A stretch of 64,000 nucleotides of DNA from Lacticaseibacillus hulanensis (GCF_004010095.1 NZ_RRYD01000006.1:38766-102765); one strand, 5' to 3'; positions 25,701 to 34,492 are shown, numbered from the stretch's first letter. Notes: a model not told the origin generated them from the letters alone. A program made the numbers and translations.

Positions 25701-26406
25701 GATATGGTGTATTCCACTGTTGCGTGAATCCATCCGCGTCCGCAGCATTCATAAACCCAGACGCAACTAGTGCCTCTTTAATTGCACCGGTATTAAAGGC
25801 ATACAGTTCGCGTCCGTCCTGATTCCAGACCAGGTTGTGCGTGTTGTGTGCATTGAAGTATTCCTGAAAATCATCGTATTTGCCATCAGCAATTAGCTGC
25901 CTCTCAAGATCTGCAATCCAAGCTGTATCAGACAATCCCTGGCTCTTGTTGAATTCTTGCAAGAAAACATCCAGAATTGCGCTGTCCTTTGACTTAGCCG
26001 AGGCCTTAGACACCGCGTCGATGTTAAAAGAAATCACATCAGTCGGCTCACTTGCAGCACGGTCCATTTGATTTAGTGTCATCTGATCAACAATCTTATC
26101 CTGAAAGTACTCAACCGGCCTCTTACCACCAACTGGAGTATCTTCCAGAACATCAGCAATAATCTTCATGAAGTGGGATTTACCTGATCCAAAGAACCCT
26201 GAAATCCAAACACCCATTTCATCAGTCGGCTCGTTAAGACTGCGTTCATATGCACTAAAAAAACGTGCAAACAGATTCTGCAACTCGTTAGTTACGACAT
26301 ATTCGTCCAGCTCCTGCTGCAAGACGTTATCCTGGTCTTGACCAATCTTAATCACCCCTTGGATGTGGCGGTCAATCGGCTTCAAAAAAACATCTTTAAT
26401 TTCCAT
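22762..26406 (-). CDS. brxC: BREX P-loop ATPase BrxC
   Basis: BrxC (PglY-type) is a large ATPase needed for BREX exclusion and host methylation. The 1214-aa product has Walker A GFFGSGKSHFMK (70-81), a Walker B-like RVVFLVDEVGQFVG near 260, long helical and coiled-coil regions, and a Pro/Thr-rich linker (PQPTPTPQPTATPKPK, about 1145-1160) before a short C-terminal domain. The ATG follows AGGGGGAACT. It lies 25 bases after brxB and 20 before pglX in the same operon. Confidence 0.95.
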   Translation of the reverse strand: MEIKDVFLKPIDRHIQGVIKIGQDQDNVLQQELDEYVVTNELQNLFARFFSAYERSLNEPTDEMGVWISGFFGSGKSHFMKIIADVLEDTPVGGKRPVEYFQDKIVDQMTLNQMDRAASEPTDVISFNIDAVSKASAKSKDSAILDVFLQEFNKSQGLSDTAWIADLERQLIADGKYDDFQEYFNAHNTHNLVWNQDGRELYAFNTGAIKEALVASGFMNAADADGFTQQWNTPYPMSIAEFAQLVAKHIESSGRRVVFLVDEVGQFVGDSVSLMLNLQTMVEQLGIAARGKAWVIVTSQQAINEVTKNVNGQDFSKIQGRFKTRINMSSANVDEVIRKRILAKNEPAQRALETEYSGNSASINNSIDFDGEVTRTRYTSEKNFADNYPFVPYQFNLLQDVLTAIRTHGSYGKHLSEGERSMLAIFQKSAKAVMHEQTGMLVPFSLFFDGLDQFLDNTHQIVITRAQENDAINPSHEDNPFAVQVLKTLFMVKYVKNFKATLTNITTLMIDSIDSDRVQLQKNVQNALNILIRQNLVERNLGVYVFLTDAEQDINQEIENQSVSPAEVAGKLGEFVFSGNIIRNKYSYPKLGGRYTFALNAYIDDTPVGKTSNELSLKVITPLQFELADETMQLMYSAGEGAKSVLIVLPSGQADQEYIDNTRRALKIDKFLRSNYSNADAEFQLLSQARSVERTELQAEAKRQVTNALENAKLIVGGQLLESKRDFETRLKDAEQALVDNNYRNLSYITAAKGEKDIMQLLASGDLVETSENELAVNEVANYIQRINQTQAHVTLHTVLDQFKRIPYGYTEEDIEWLLAKLYASSKVKLTYNGVVVSRDKFTDKGITDLLTRKQNLDRVELQLRKVTSERDLRLFRDIARDVFNKTTFSSDNIDQRIVELKAKITTDLHNLQDFAKKNVRFPGQNIISNGINLLQQLIETNDTDTFFSKLRAISDELLDWHDDYEDSGVSDFYMNQSQQEIWKAGLTDLDIYEASKEFIADDKLQNIVAELTKLLRSNKPMGNTPKIGSLDKEFDTRFSEVFDVEEEKQNAEIERIQADGLARFDRAVVSDEYKQHISQSFKNEINEIRNRNAQDIGTLRTKSDRARTVLDRNSQDLQREVQRFADEEYKRTHPTTITVVDPQPTPTPQPTATPKPKTKPVATTKYLNYGELGAEQTWVLKDEQDVDAKLNELRKILIAKLDEKDTAGIELTL

Positions 26407-26431
26407 TAATAGTTCCCCCTGTCACACATTC

Positions 26432-27010
26432 CTAATTCAAACTAAATGCACGGTAATAGTTGTCATCCTTCAATTCACCAAACATCTCGAGCCGTACACT
26501 GTCATAATTTCCCGGATAAAACATTACAACCGGACCTTCATCAATAATTTGATTCATCGTGTTCAGCACTTTGTGTGCTCTTACCAACGGAAATACAGCA
26601 CCAACTCCAGTTAAAAATATGATTATTTTTCCAGGTCTAAGATGTTGCTGAATATACTCCACAATACGATTGCTTTCACTGTTCATTCGTAACAATCGTT
26701 CCATTTGTTCAATGACAAATGTCATTCCGTACTGTTTTTCAAACTCTTCAAATTGCTTCCGATAACCAAATTCATCGACTATGCTCATCATGATTTTGAA
26801 CAAATCGAAAACCTGAATCGATGCACCATTAAGCATTGGTGGCAGTGTTTGAATCAGATTATTGATTTCCTCACGCACTCGCATTTCCTGACTAGGGTCA
26901 TAGCTAAAAATGTAATACCCTACTTCGTTAGAAAGCCCCTCGTTAGCTTGAAACGAGGGCGACTTAATTTTATCTCGTAACTTCGCAAAATCTTCGGTTA
27001 GTTTATCCAT
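26432..27010 (-). CDS. brxB: BREX protein BrxB (DUF1788)
   Basis: This 192-aa soluble protein has the BrxB pattern: an N-terminal helix, NEVGYYIFSYDPSQEMRVRE, a central helical region and LRPGKIIIFLTGVGAVFPLVRAH near 126-148. BrxB is a small conserved BREX component of unknown biochemical role. Its ATG begins one base after the brxA stop, so the two are translationally coupled. Confidence 0.92.
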   Translation of the reverse strand: MDKLTEDFAKLRDKIKSPSFQANEGLSNEVGYYIFSYDPSQEMRVREEINNLIQTLPPMLNGASIQVFDLFKIMMSIVDEFGYRKQFEEFEKQYGMTFVIEQMERLLRMNSESNRIVEYIQQHLRPGKIIIFLTGVGAVFPLVRAHKVLNTMNQIIDEGPVVMFYPGNYDSVRLEMFGELKDDNYYRAFSLN

Positions 27011-27011
27011 C

Positions 27012-27605
27012 CTACATGCCTGTCAGCGCCGTAACGTACTCGCTGTAGCCTTCCTCATGTAATAATGATTCAAGTTCATAACTCAATATTGGCCGCTGAA
27101 TAATCAAATTATCCCCATCGGCCACGGCCAGACCTGCCATTTTCAAATAGTTTTTTATAGTTCTGCTCAATCTGTGAATGGTTTGATCAGTCCACTGCGC
27201 AACGTCTTCATGAGTTGCCTGCAGATGATCAAAGAAAGACTGAATCTCATAGGGTTCAATCGTGGAGTCACCTAGAATCAACTCATCGCGAAATTGCTCA
27301 ACAACAAATGTTTTTATGAGCAACTCGGTGTTCATGATTGCAATTAAATTAATAATCTTCTGGCTATCCAGATCAAATGTTGGTATGCGATCAACTATGG
27401 GCATTGGTAATGAAGATAAGCGCCGGTTCATGACGCCATACATTTGCGTTGCCCGTTGCCTTGACGAAATGAGTAAAACATTGTCATCAACCATTGCGGA
27501 CTTAATGGCGGCCCAATCATCACCATCCAGTCGCATCTCTGCAACTGTCACAAGTTCATTGAGCCAAAACCCATTCTTGTTAATCCCAGCACTGTATTTT
27601 GCCAA
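27012..27605 (-). CDS. brxA: BREX protein BrxA (DUF1819)
   Basis: BrxA is a small NusB-fold DNA-binding protein at the head of type 1 BREX operons. The best start is a TTG at 27605, which has GGGAGG 8 bases before it and gives the family-type beginning LAKYSAGINKNGFWLNEL (197 aa). Upstream ATG codons (to 27680) are in frame but have no ribosome site and would read through the repeated promoter elements. It is first in the brxA-B-C-pglX operon. Confidence 0.9.
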   Translation of the reverse strand: MAKYSAGINKNGFWLNELVTVAEMRLDGDDWAAIKSAMVDDNVLLISSRQRATQMYGVMNRRLSSLPMPIVDRIPTFDLDSQKIINLIAIMNTELLIKTFVVEQFRDELILGDSTIEPYEIQSFFDHLQATHEDVAQWTDQTIHRLSRTIKNYLKMAGLAVADGDNLIIQRPILSYELESLLHEEGYSEYVTALTGM

Positions 27606-27649
27606 GGTTTGGTCCTCCCTCATATGTACTAAACTATATTCTATCAAAT

Positions 27650-27679
27650 TTTGGCACATAGTAGAGCATATTTGGCACA
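27650..27679 (-). promoter_or_regulatory. Twin TGTGCCAAA elements in the brxA promoter region
   Basis: TTTGGCACA occurs at 27650-27658 and 27671-27679, direct repeats 21 bp apart (two helical turns), 45-75 bases upstream of the brxA TTG start. A TATAGT -10-like box follows on the minus strand. The spacing suggests binding of one regulator on one face of the helix. Related motifs flank the recombinase gene (17911-17930 and 19038-19046). Confidence 0.45.
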
Positions 27680-27738
27680 TGTTTAGAAAACGCCATCATC
27701 GCCGAGATTAAGTTTGTTTTCTAGAAGTCGAGTGAACT

Positions 27739-27780
27739 AAAAAAGCCCTCGAAATTGATGAGATTTTTCGAGAGCTTTTA
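27739..27780 (-). terminator. Terminator upstream of the BREX operon
   Basis: On the minus strand AGCTCTCGAAA and TTTCGAGGGCT pair around a 10-base loop and run into TTTTTT. It insulates brxA from transcription coming from the lipoprotein side. Confidence 0.75.
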
Positions 27781-27895
27781 TTTAGCTTATTCTTTAAATT
27801 ATGCCTAGGAATATCATCCGGCTGTTTTTCTTAGCAATGGATAATTATAGGACTGATTTACCAGAGGTTTAATGGCGTATGGCGACATATTCCAC

Positions 27896-28150
27896 TCACC
27901 TACAACCCGACCTAACAGTCTCTAACTTCTTCCAGTTACCAAGCGTTTCATGAATGTATCCCGTCCAGTTGGTTAAGCTGACGGTGCCATCTTCTCCAAT
28001 AATTAACGTATACCAGAGTTAACTCTCGGTGGAATTATTGAACTGGATAAACGTCACTTAATCACCCTCAACAAGTTCCTGTTGAATGCTAGGTTCATCC
28101 ATTCGCTCATCAAATCGGCAAGTAATACCATGGTGAGAACGAATGGTAAC
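27896..28150 (-). pseudogene. Remnant of an unrecognised coding sequence, two in-frame stops
   Basis: One minus-strand frame reads as credible protein over 85 codons (VTIRSHHGITCRFDER..., later LTNWTGYIHETLGNWKK), interrupted by TAA codons after about 30 and 43 residues and ending in TGA at 27896. No start codon with a ribosome site is present. The rest of the roughly 590-base gap between brxA and the lipoprotein gene holds only the terminator and brxA promoter region. The family is not recognised. Confidence 0.4.
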
Positions 28151-28195
28151 ATTTAATAGCCATGTTGCCTATAATAGCCGCTACATCCGTGTTGC

Positions 28196-29269
28196 TTAAT
28201 ATTCAGGGTCAGGAGCAGGCAGGCCCGCTAGTTTTCTAACGTTTTCTTCTGATTGTGCCAAATCAGAATTTGTAGCATTACCTACCCCCGCCATGGCCTT
28301 CATAATTAAGCTGTCCGGAATATTATTGATATCGTCAGCATTGTACCCATCATCAATCATTTTCTGTCTCATGTTTTCACAAATCTCTTTATCTGCATCG
28401 TCAATCGAACCTGAATCTGAGTCTGATGAAGTAAGAATATTTGGATACTGATCCGCCAGCAACGACCCAGTATAACTAGGGTCACCGCCTGCAGCGTCTG
28501 ATTTATTAGTTGCAGCCAAAATCGCTGAGTCCGGAATCTTTTCCAGTTGGGCCACCGTGTAGCCCAAACCAGAATCGGCAATTAGCTTGCGCATAAACTC
28601 AGCGTCGGCATGATCCTTGCTGTTGGTTGCCTTGCTGGTTGCCTTGTCGGATGAGCTGTTGGCTGACTTGGTTGCGGTACTAGAACTTGCTACCGCCGCA
28701 GCCTTATCATAAGCGTCGGTGCTTTGCTTAACCTTAGTTTGCAGTTTCTTCAGGTAGGTCTTCTTGTCCCAATCAATCTTATTCAGTGCCTCGGCGATTG
28801 GCTTTGCTTGTGTATAATTCTTAGCCTTAAGTGCTGCTTCTAGGTCGTGCAGCTGCTTTTCGACAGCGGTGTACTCCTTATACTTGGCTGAAACGTCTTT
28901 CTTCAGGGCTTTTAGCTTACGTGAAAGTGCCGCTGAGCCGTTTTTAATTTTTACCAGTGAACTGATTTTATCTTTCGCTTTTTTCAGTTCCCCGTTCTTA
29001 ACGTCCTTCTTCACATTAAGATAACCCTGAGCCTGCTTAAGATAGACCGTTGCCTTCTTGTCTTTAGCCTTCTGGTCAAGGGCCGTCTCAAAATAAGTGA
29101 CGGCCTTATCCATGTCATCCTCGGCAACAGCACTGAGACCTATAGAAATAGCCGTGTCATAGCCCTTGTTGTCATTGTTAGCGGTTTTCTTAGCCCCACA
29201 TCCGGTGATCACGAGCAAAGCTAGTAATGACACTAGTAATACCCAATACCGCTTAAACTTGAACTTCAT
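28196..29269 (-). CDS. Lipoprotein with TPR-like N-terminal region and C-terminal repeat
   Basis: This 357-aa protein has a lipoprotein signal peptide (hydrophobic LLVSLLALL, lipobox VITGC at about 20-24). A helical, Lys-rich, TPR-like region follows (about 35-195: YFETALDQKAKDKKATVYLK), then a Ser/Ala linker. The C-terminal part contains two similar units, KLIADSGLGYTVAQLEKIPD and KMIDDGYNADDINNIPDSLI. It should be anchored on the outer face of the membrane. The ATG follows a GGAGG site. It is a single gene between BREX and Wadjet; any link to defence is not evident. Confidence 0.7.
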   Translation of the reverse strand: MKFKFKRYWVLLVSLLALLVITGCGAKKTANNDNKGYDTAISIGLSAVAEDDMDKAVTYFETALDQKAKDKKATVYLKQAQGYLNVKKDVKNGELKKAKDKISSLVKIKNGSAALSRKLKALKKDVSAKYKEYTAVEKQLHDLEAALKAKNYTQAKPIAEALNKIDWDKKTYLKKLQTKVKQSTDAYDKAAAVASSSTATKSANSSSDKATSKATNSKDHADAEFMRKLIADSGLGYTVAQLEKIPDSAILAATNKSDAAGGDPSYTGSLLADQYPNILTSSDSDSGSIDDADKEICENMRQKMIDDGYNADDINNIPDSLIMKAMAGVGNATNSDLAQSEENVRKLAGLPAPDPEY

Positions 29270-29561
29270 GATATTCCTCCAATTTTACTGTGCCATTCTC
29301 CTAGGTCAACTAAAGCCTTCCAACTTCAGTATAGGCAACTAGGCGACGACAAAATTCGTGGTTAGATGCACGTTCATTTAATAGTATTGTGCCAATGCAC
29401 TTGATACTCCTAAACAATTGTTCTTGCTGAGTATTGGCGATACCCGGCTGTCAATAAAGCATATTGATTGATGTTGGTTTCGAGTCCAATTCCTACACCT
29501 TCTGCCGCTGTTTACAGCATAAAACACCACCAGCTTCCCGCCGATGGTGTCTCTATCGCCC

Positions 29562-30377
29562 TTATCCCTGCAGCCACCGTCCAATTCTCAGCTCGTACTC
29601 CTCGACTAACTGTTCCTGCTCCACAAATCGCTGCGTAACAACAACCGCATCCATTTGTGCCTGAAGAACTGGGTCTTGAACCTGCCGGCGCTTGGTCCGC
29701 TTCACATCCTGTTGCCCGTATGCGCCCAACCAGTAATTCACATCTGCCAGTGGCTGCAACGCCATGATGTCAGTATCTGGCTGGTCCAGCAATCCACAGA
29801 AATGGTCCGCCATCTGAATTCCTTTGCTGTCAATATCACCGAGATATGCGTAGTGCAAGCCGCGACTGGCGAGTTGTTGAATCAGGGCTACATAAGTTGA
29901 ATTAAAATCATTCCCACTCTGCAGTATCAGTGGCCACTGCGGGTGCATTTGGTGCAACAAAGCAAAGACCCCATTGTTTTCCAGGACCACCACCCGCATA
30001 TGTGCGAGCGGAAAGGTCGCCATTGCCTCTTCCTGCCACGGATTAATGGTCAGTGGCTGGGGCAGGTCCGTTTGAAAGACGTTCGCGGAAGTGAAGGCCA
30101 TGCCGATTAGCTTCGCTGTCACCTCATTAATGGGCCGCCCAGCAAATGCATGCGTTAAGACCCACGTGTAATAGTGGTACAAATTGGGGTCCACGTGCGA
30201 ATCAGTTAACGCATGTGCTGTTAGTCCCAGATCAGTTGCCTGCTGGCCGCGATTGGGCAATGCTTGACCGTCTACAATCGCCGCGAATAACCGGTTCAAC
30301 ACGGCCGCATTAATCGGCAACGGTCGACCAGTTTGGCGGACATACTCGGCAGGAACATCACTCAACGAAATCATCAT
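29562..30377 (-). CDS. jetD: Wadjet nuclease subunit JetD (TOPRIM-like)
   Basis: JetD is the topoisomerase VI-like nuclease that cuts plasmid DNA sensed by the JetABC condensin. The C-terminal part has VVVLENNGVF (about 128-137) with the TOPRIM Glu, and LGDIDSKGIQMADHF (about 173-187) with the DxD metal site. I start it at the ATG at 30377, preceded by GGGGGGA; a longer frame to 30449 would overlap jetC by 92 bases. The chosen start overlaps jetC by 20 bases, so the two are coupled. At 271 aa it is shorter than many JetD proteins, which suggests a reduced N-terminal domain. Confidence 0.85.
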   Translation of the reverse strand: MMISLSDVPAEYVRQTGRPLPINAAVLNRLFAAIVDGQALPNRGQQATDLGLTAHALTDSHVDPNLYHYYTWVLTHAFAGRPINEVTAKLIGMAFTSANVFQTDLPQPLTINPWQEEAMATFPLAHMRVVVLENNGVFALLHQMHPQWPLILQSGNDFNSTYVALIQQLASRGLHYAYLGDIDSKGIQMADHFCGLLDQPDTDIMALQPLADVNYWLGAYGQQDVKRTKRRQVQDPVLQAQMDAVVVTQRFVEQEQLVEEYELRIGRWLQG

Positions 30378-33300
30378 CAAAATCCCCCCACTGGCCGACC
30401 TCAACCACCGAATTAACCCGAAAGTTCCTATCGCTGACGCTTGGGGCAATTACCTCATAAATACCATTGGTGACACCGTCAGCCAGGACCTTGTTCTGCG
30501 CACCACTTGGCATCGTGGCGATAAAGGTAAAACCAAAATTGGCAATGGTCTTAGTGAATGCCCGCGCTGTGTCTGGGTCAAGCTTGTCAGCAAACTCGTC
30601 GAACATCACTAGGTGCGGGACATCCTTGCGCGTGGCTTGTTGCAGCAACATTTTCGGTACTAGTAGCAACGGGAGCACCATGGCTTGAGCCTTCTCCGCT
30701 CCTGACCCAGCAGCTTGGACAAAATTATCGTCAACCTCTTCGTACGCATCGTCAGCCTGGTGGGCACGACGAATCAACACGACGAAATCGGTCCAGTTCC
30801 GTACATCAAACTTTTCTGCAACTTCATCGGCAAACGTGTCATCGTCGTTTTCGAGCTTAGCGTCATTTTCAAGCAACTGCATCCGACTTTTAATCTCAGC
30901 ACGTAGCAATGGTCGGTCGGTTAACAACCCATTCATCGATTCCTCAATTACCGCTGCATCAACGCTGCTGGCCCGCAATTCGACCTTCAGCGCAATCCCG
31001 CCGTTGCGATTGAGCCCATCAGCAAGCATTGCGTTGTAGACCTCAATTTGCCGGAACTGTTCCTTGATTAAGTTAACCGCAGCAACCATGTAGTTGGTCA
31101 AACTCAGCTCACTGGCAGTTTTGGCAACATTCAGGGCCTCCTCAACTCCGGCAGCCCGCCTGTTCAGGTATTCAATCTCCTTGCGAATGTCAAAATGGAC
31201 CCCAATCACATCATTAGTTAGCTTGACGGCATGCTCATCCAGGCGGCTGACCAAATCTGTGCGGGCTAACTCATCAAACAGGACATCGAGTGCATAGCGG
31301 TCGTTGTCCCCGCCATCCCCATGAATCACGCGGCGAATGCGGTCAACCAGCTGCATGATGTCTGCGTTCTTCACCCGAGACCGGTGTTCCCGAACAAAAG
31401 TAGTCACTGCCGTCACATCAGTCAAGTCAGCATTAGCGGGAGCATACGGTTGCAAAATTTTAATTATGGCCATGATTTTATCAGCACAGGCCGTCAACTG
31501 TGCTTGCAACGCGTCACTGCTGACAACAGCCGCACGGGCCTTTGCCGCCGCGGTACTATTCTTGGTGGTCAAATCTGTGACCATCTGTTCAAAGTTGGTC
31601 ACTTGTTTCTTGGCCGTATTGATTTTCTCGTCAATTTGCGTGTCCAAGTGAATCTGACTTAGCCGCTCCTGCGCATTGTTAATTTGCTGCTTCAGCCCAG
31701 AAAGATCCACCCGGTGCATACCGCCAACCAATTGTTCCCGCTGGGCAAAAAGGTGCTGTTGGTTGGCTGTTAGGTTCTTTTTTTGCGCAACGAGATGGTC
31801 GATGTCCTCAGTCACTGCCTGTAGTTCCTTAACTGCAGACTGCACCGTTTTAAGCCGACTAGCATCATTCAAATATACTGGCACGTCAGGATGCGCCGCA
31901 ACTAGGTCGGATTGCTTCTGGCGTAATTTTGCAAACTCCGCATTCATTTTCGCGGCACCGTCTTCGTGCACTTCGAGGTTGTCTTGGTGCAAAACGGTGC
32001 GGACGTGACTGGCCATTGGCATTTGCACGTGCTGGTTAATGCGCTCATCCATTGAAACCCGCATCCCCGAGACAATCGCCACATCTTCTTCAAGCGTGTC
32101 CATCAGTTTGGCCGTGCTCCGATAAGTCGTTAGGTGCCGGTCGATACTTCGCACATACTTTTTGAGCGCCGTCACCGTTGCCGCCAGATTCGCCTGAGCC
32201 ATAGCTGACGCTAATTCCGTCAACTGTGCACTCTGCGTACTCAGTGTTGCCTGCACCTGGCGCAGTCTACCCGTTTGCAGAGCACTTGTCGCTTGCTCGT
32301 TGTCCTGAATTTCAGCAGCGTTTGCGTTGATATTGCCTTCGAGTGTGACCAAGCGTTTGACCGCCTGAACAAAGTCGTCAATTGTCTGCTGCTTGGTTGC
32401 AATTTCCTGTTGCAAGAATTGACGCAGTTCCGCGGCACTCGCCTGCTGCACCTTCTTTTCACGGAGAGTGTCCAGTCGCTCCGTTGCACTACCCAAATTT
32501 TCGCGTGCAGTCACCAGCTGCTTAGAATAGTTGTCCGCAGCTTCCTGCGAAGTAGCAGCAATCTGCCTTTGTTCGTTCAGCCTTGCACCAGTGTCAGTGT
32601 ATTCTGCCAACTGCTTGAGCGACAGCTGGTTGAGGTTGCGCCAGAATATTTCATCCTGCAGCTCTCCCAGTTTTTCAATTCCCCGCTGAATTCGGAAAAG
32701 CAATGCGGAGCGAGAATTGACCAACCGTTCCTTGGTTGCTGCGCCATTCATCACGTCGGGATCAATCCCCGCCTGTGAAGCCTTAAGTGCCTTCTTGATT
32801 GGCGTAAACTTCGCACCACCACTAGTCAGAATTGGCGAGGCAAGTAGTCGATAAGCATTTGCCAGCTGGTCCAGTTGCGTGCGCTCGGTGAAACCATAAA
32901 CATGGCTAGCGACAAAATCATGGTACTCATTCGGCCGCGTAAAAATGTGCAAGCTATCACCCAAGTGTGCATTAGCCGCGATGAATTCTTTGTGGCCTAG
33001 ACTTTTACCCGCGTCCGTGACCGTCTGCAAATCAATATTCACACCGGGTTCAGCATCAACCACGAACCACCACGTCGGCGCATTTGTGTCACCGACACCG
33101 CGGTAGGCACCAATACCCAAAATCACCTGCCGCTCGTCACTAACCATCCGCATGTACGTGTACCCGGTCCGGGCCTTCATTGCGCCAGGCCCCCAGCTTA
33201 GTAACATGCTCTCAAAGTTACGCGGTTCACGTTTGCTGTTCCGGGCCTTACCGTCTGAATCCAGCTTTTCAGTCCCACGAACAGGATTAAACGAGGCGGT

Positions 33301-33474
33301 GGTAATCGAGCCATCCACTAGCACTGGGAAGAAACAGTTAGCGAGCGTGGTTTTCCCGGCCATGTTTTCGCCAACCAAAGTCATATTACCAAGCTCAGAC
33401 GCACTCAAATCCAGCTTGAGGTATTTGTTGAAGTTACGAAGATGAAAACTCACTGGTGTCAAAAATTGTGGCAT
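30358..33474 (-). CDS. jetC: Wadjet SMC-like ATPase JetC (MksB-type)
   Basis: This 1038-aa SMC-type ATPase has an N-terminal Walker A GENMAGKTTLAN (about 33-44), two long coiled-coil arms around a central region, and a C-terminal Walker B HLVMFDEFADKLD (about 948-960). It forms the motor that extrudes DNA loops and detects small circular plasmids. The ATG at 33474 has AAAGGA 6 bases before it and gives MPQFLTPVSF; an ATG seven codons earlier has no ribosome site. Confidence 0.93.
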   Translation of the reverse strand: MPQFLTPVSFHLRNFNKYLKLDLSASELGNMTLVGENMAGKTTLANCFFPVLVDGSITTASFNPVRGTEKLDSDGKARNSKREPRNFESMLLSWGPGAMKARTGYTYMRMVSDERQVILGIGAYRGVGDTNAPTWWFVVDAEPGVNIDLQTVTDAGKSLGHKEFIAANAHLGDSLHIFTRPNEYHDFVASHVYGFTERTQLDQLANAYRLLASPILTSGGAKFTPIKKALKASQAGIDPDVMNGAATKERLVNSRSALLFRIQRGIEKLGELQDEIFWRNLNQLSLKQLAEYTDTGARLNEQRQIAATSQEAADNYSKQLVTARENLGSATERLDTLREKKVQQASAAELRQFLQQEIATKQQTIDDFVQAVKRLVTLEGNINANAAEIQDNEQATSALQTGRLRQVQATLSTQSAQLTELASAMAQANLAATVTALKKYVRSIDRHLTTYRSTAKLMDTLEEDVAIVSGMRVSMDERINQHVQMPMASHVRTVLHQDNLEVHEDGAAKMNAEFAKLRQKQSDLVAAHPDVPVYLNDASRLKTVQSAVKELQAVTEDIDHLVAQKKNLTANQQHLFAQREQLVGGMHRVDLSGLKQQINNAQERLSQIHLDTQIDEKINTAKKQVTNFEQMVTDLTTKNSTAAAKARAAVVSSDALQAQLTACADKIMAIIKILQPYAPANADLTDVTAVTTFVREHRSRVKNADIMQLVDRIRRVIHGDGGDNDRYALDVLFDELARTDLVSRLDEHAVKLTNDVIGVHFDIRKEIEYLNRRAAGVEEALNVAKTASELSLTNYMVAAVNLIKEQFRQIEVYNAMLADGLNRNGGIALKVELRASSVDAAVIEESMNGLLTDRPLLRAEIKSRMQLLENDAKLENDDDTFADEVAEKFDVRNWTDFVVLIRRAHQADDAYEEVDDNFVQAAGSGAEKAQAMVLPLLLVPKMLLQQATRKDVPHLVMFDEFADKLDPDTARAFTKTIANFGFTFIATMPSGAQNKVLADGVTNGIYEVIAPSVSDRNFRVNSVVEVGQWGDFDDDFVE

Positions 33475-33496
33475 AACGTATCCTTTCCGTTCCATA

Positions 33497-34492
33497 TTAA
33501 ACTGGCTTCACATCAAACCGAACCATCAACGCTGTCGGCACCACATTATCCCCACGGAAGTTAGCAAGATCGAACTCCTTCATGGCCTCGCGAACGTTGT
33601 ATGCCTGCGAACTTTTATCATCAGGAAATAATTCAGCCTGTTTGGTTTTAATCAGTGCACTAAGTTGGTCAGCCGGTACGCCTACACCTAGATCTTTCGC
33701 CACCGACAACGCGATGAGGTAAGGCTTGGACTGGCTAATCTGGCGCTGTTCATCCAGAAGCAATGCGTAGCCGTCACCCACTTCAAGTGTCAACCGGTGT
33801 AATACCGACCATGTTTCGGCAACCGCGCCCTTGTTTTCCTTAAGCAGCGCCCACAACTCGGGATTTTGGGCCGCGCTCAGGTATCGCCTGGTCAAAAGTT
33901 CGCGATTGAGGCGCTGCAGTGACGTAACTTCCGTGTCAGAGGTCCCGCGAGAAATCGCATCAACCATGCACCGCGCAATATTGGTAAAATCCGCATCGAC
34001 GCTCCAAAAAGCGGCTGCATCCGGGCCCATTTCTGGATCTGGTTCAGCCAAAACTTCTGGTGTGAGCAAATGCCACCGGTCGACAAACAATCGACGCACA
34101 ATTTGCAGTGCCTCTCTTGGTGATAGTTCTGTCACCTCACTGCAAATTTGCGTTAACGTTGACTGCACTGCAATGATCCAATCATCACCGGACCCCTCAA
34201 CATTCGGTTGGTTAATTACAGCCCGCAGCGTCGCGAGCAGTACATGTACCGCACTTGCATCGAGGCTGTCGGCGCCCACGAGCAGCAAGAGGTTGCCTTG
34301 AAACTCAAGGGGCACCACGCCAAGCAAATCCGACAAGTACCGGTTAATTCGCTCCTTCGTCCGCGTCTTGCGTAGCGCCATGATGGCCTGTTGCCGGTTA
34401 GCTGGTGTGCGCCTCGTAACCGAACGTGTGAATATCCCGCGGTCAATAAGCTCATTGACAATAAATTGTTCATCCTTCGTTAGTGGTGCCAC
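33497..34492 (-). CDS. jetB: Wadjet subunit JetB (MksE/KITE-type)
   Basis: This 331-aa protein is placed as the winged-helix KITE subunit of the JetABC condensin by its position between jetA and jetC and by its winged-helix-like N-terminus (DEQFIVNELIDRGIFT). It starts with GTG behind GGGGGG and overlaps the jetA stop by 23 bases, consistent with coupled translation. The central region is more variable than expected, so the assignment rests largely on gene order. Confidence 0.82.
   Translation of the reverse strand: MAPLTKDEQFIVNELIDRGIFTRSVTRRTPANRQQAIMALRKTRTKERINRYLSDLLGVVPLEFQGNLLLLVGADSLDASAVHVLLATLRAVINQPNVEGSGDDWIIAVQSTLTQICSEVTELSPREALQIVRRLFVDRWHLLTPEVLAEPDPEMGPDAAAFWSVDADFTNIARCMVDAISRGTSDTEVTSLQRLNRELLTRRYLSAAQNPELWALLKENKGAVAETWSVLHRLTLEVGDGYALLLDEQRQISQSKPYLIALSVAKDLGVGVPADQLSALIKTKQAELFPDDKSSQAYNVREAMKEFDLANFRGDNVVPTALMVRFDVKPV

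Noticed and set aside
29475..29505. tRNA-like 3' half (GGTTTCGAGTCC followed by CCTACACC) that might mark an island attachment site
   Set aside because: The T-loop would have 8 instead of 7 bases and no anticodon or D arm fits upstream.
29378..29584. 68-aa minus-strand ORF downstream of jetD
   Set aside because: It overlaps the jetD 3' end, has no ribosome site and an unlikely composition. The 29270-29561 gap holds nothing else I can support.
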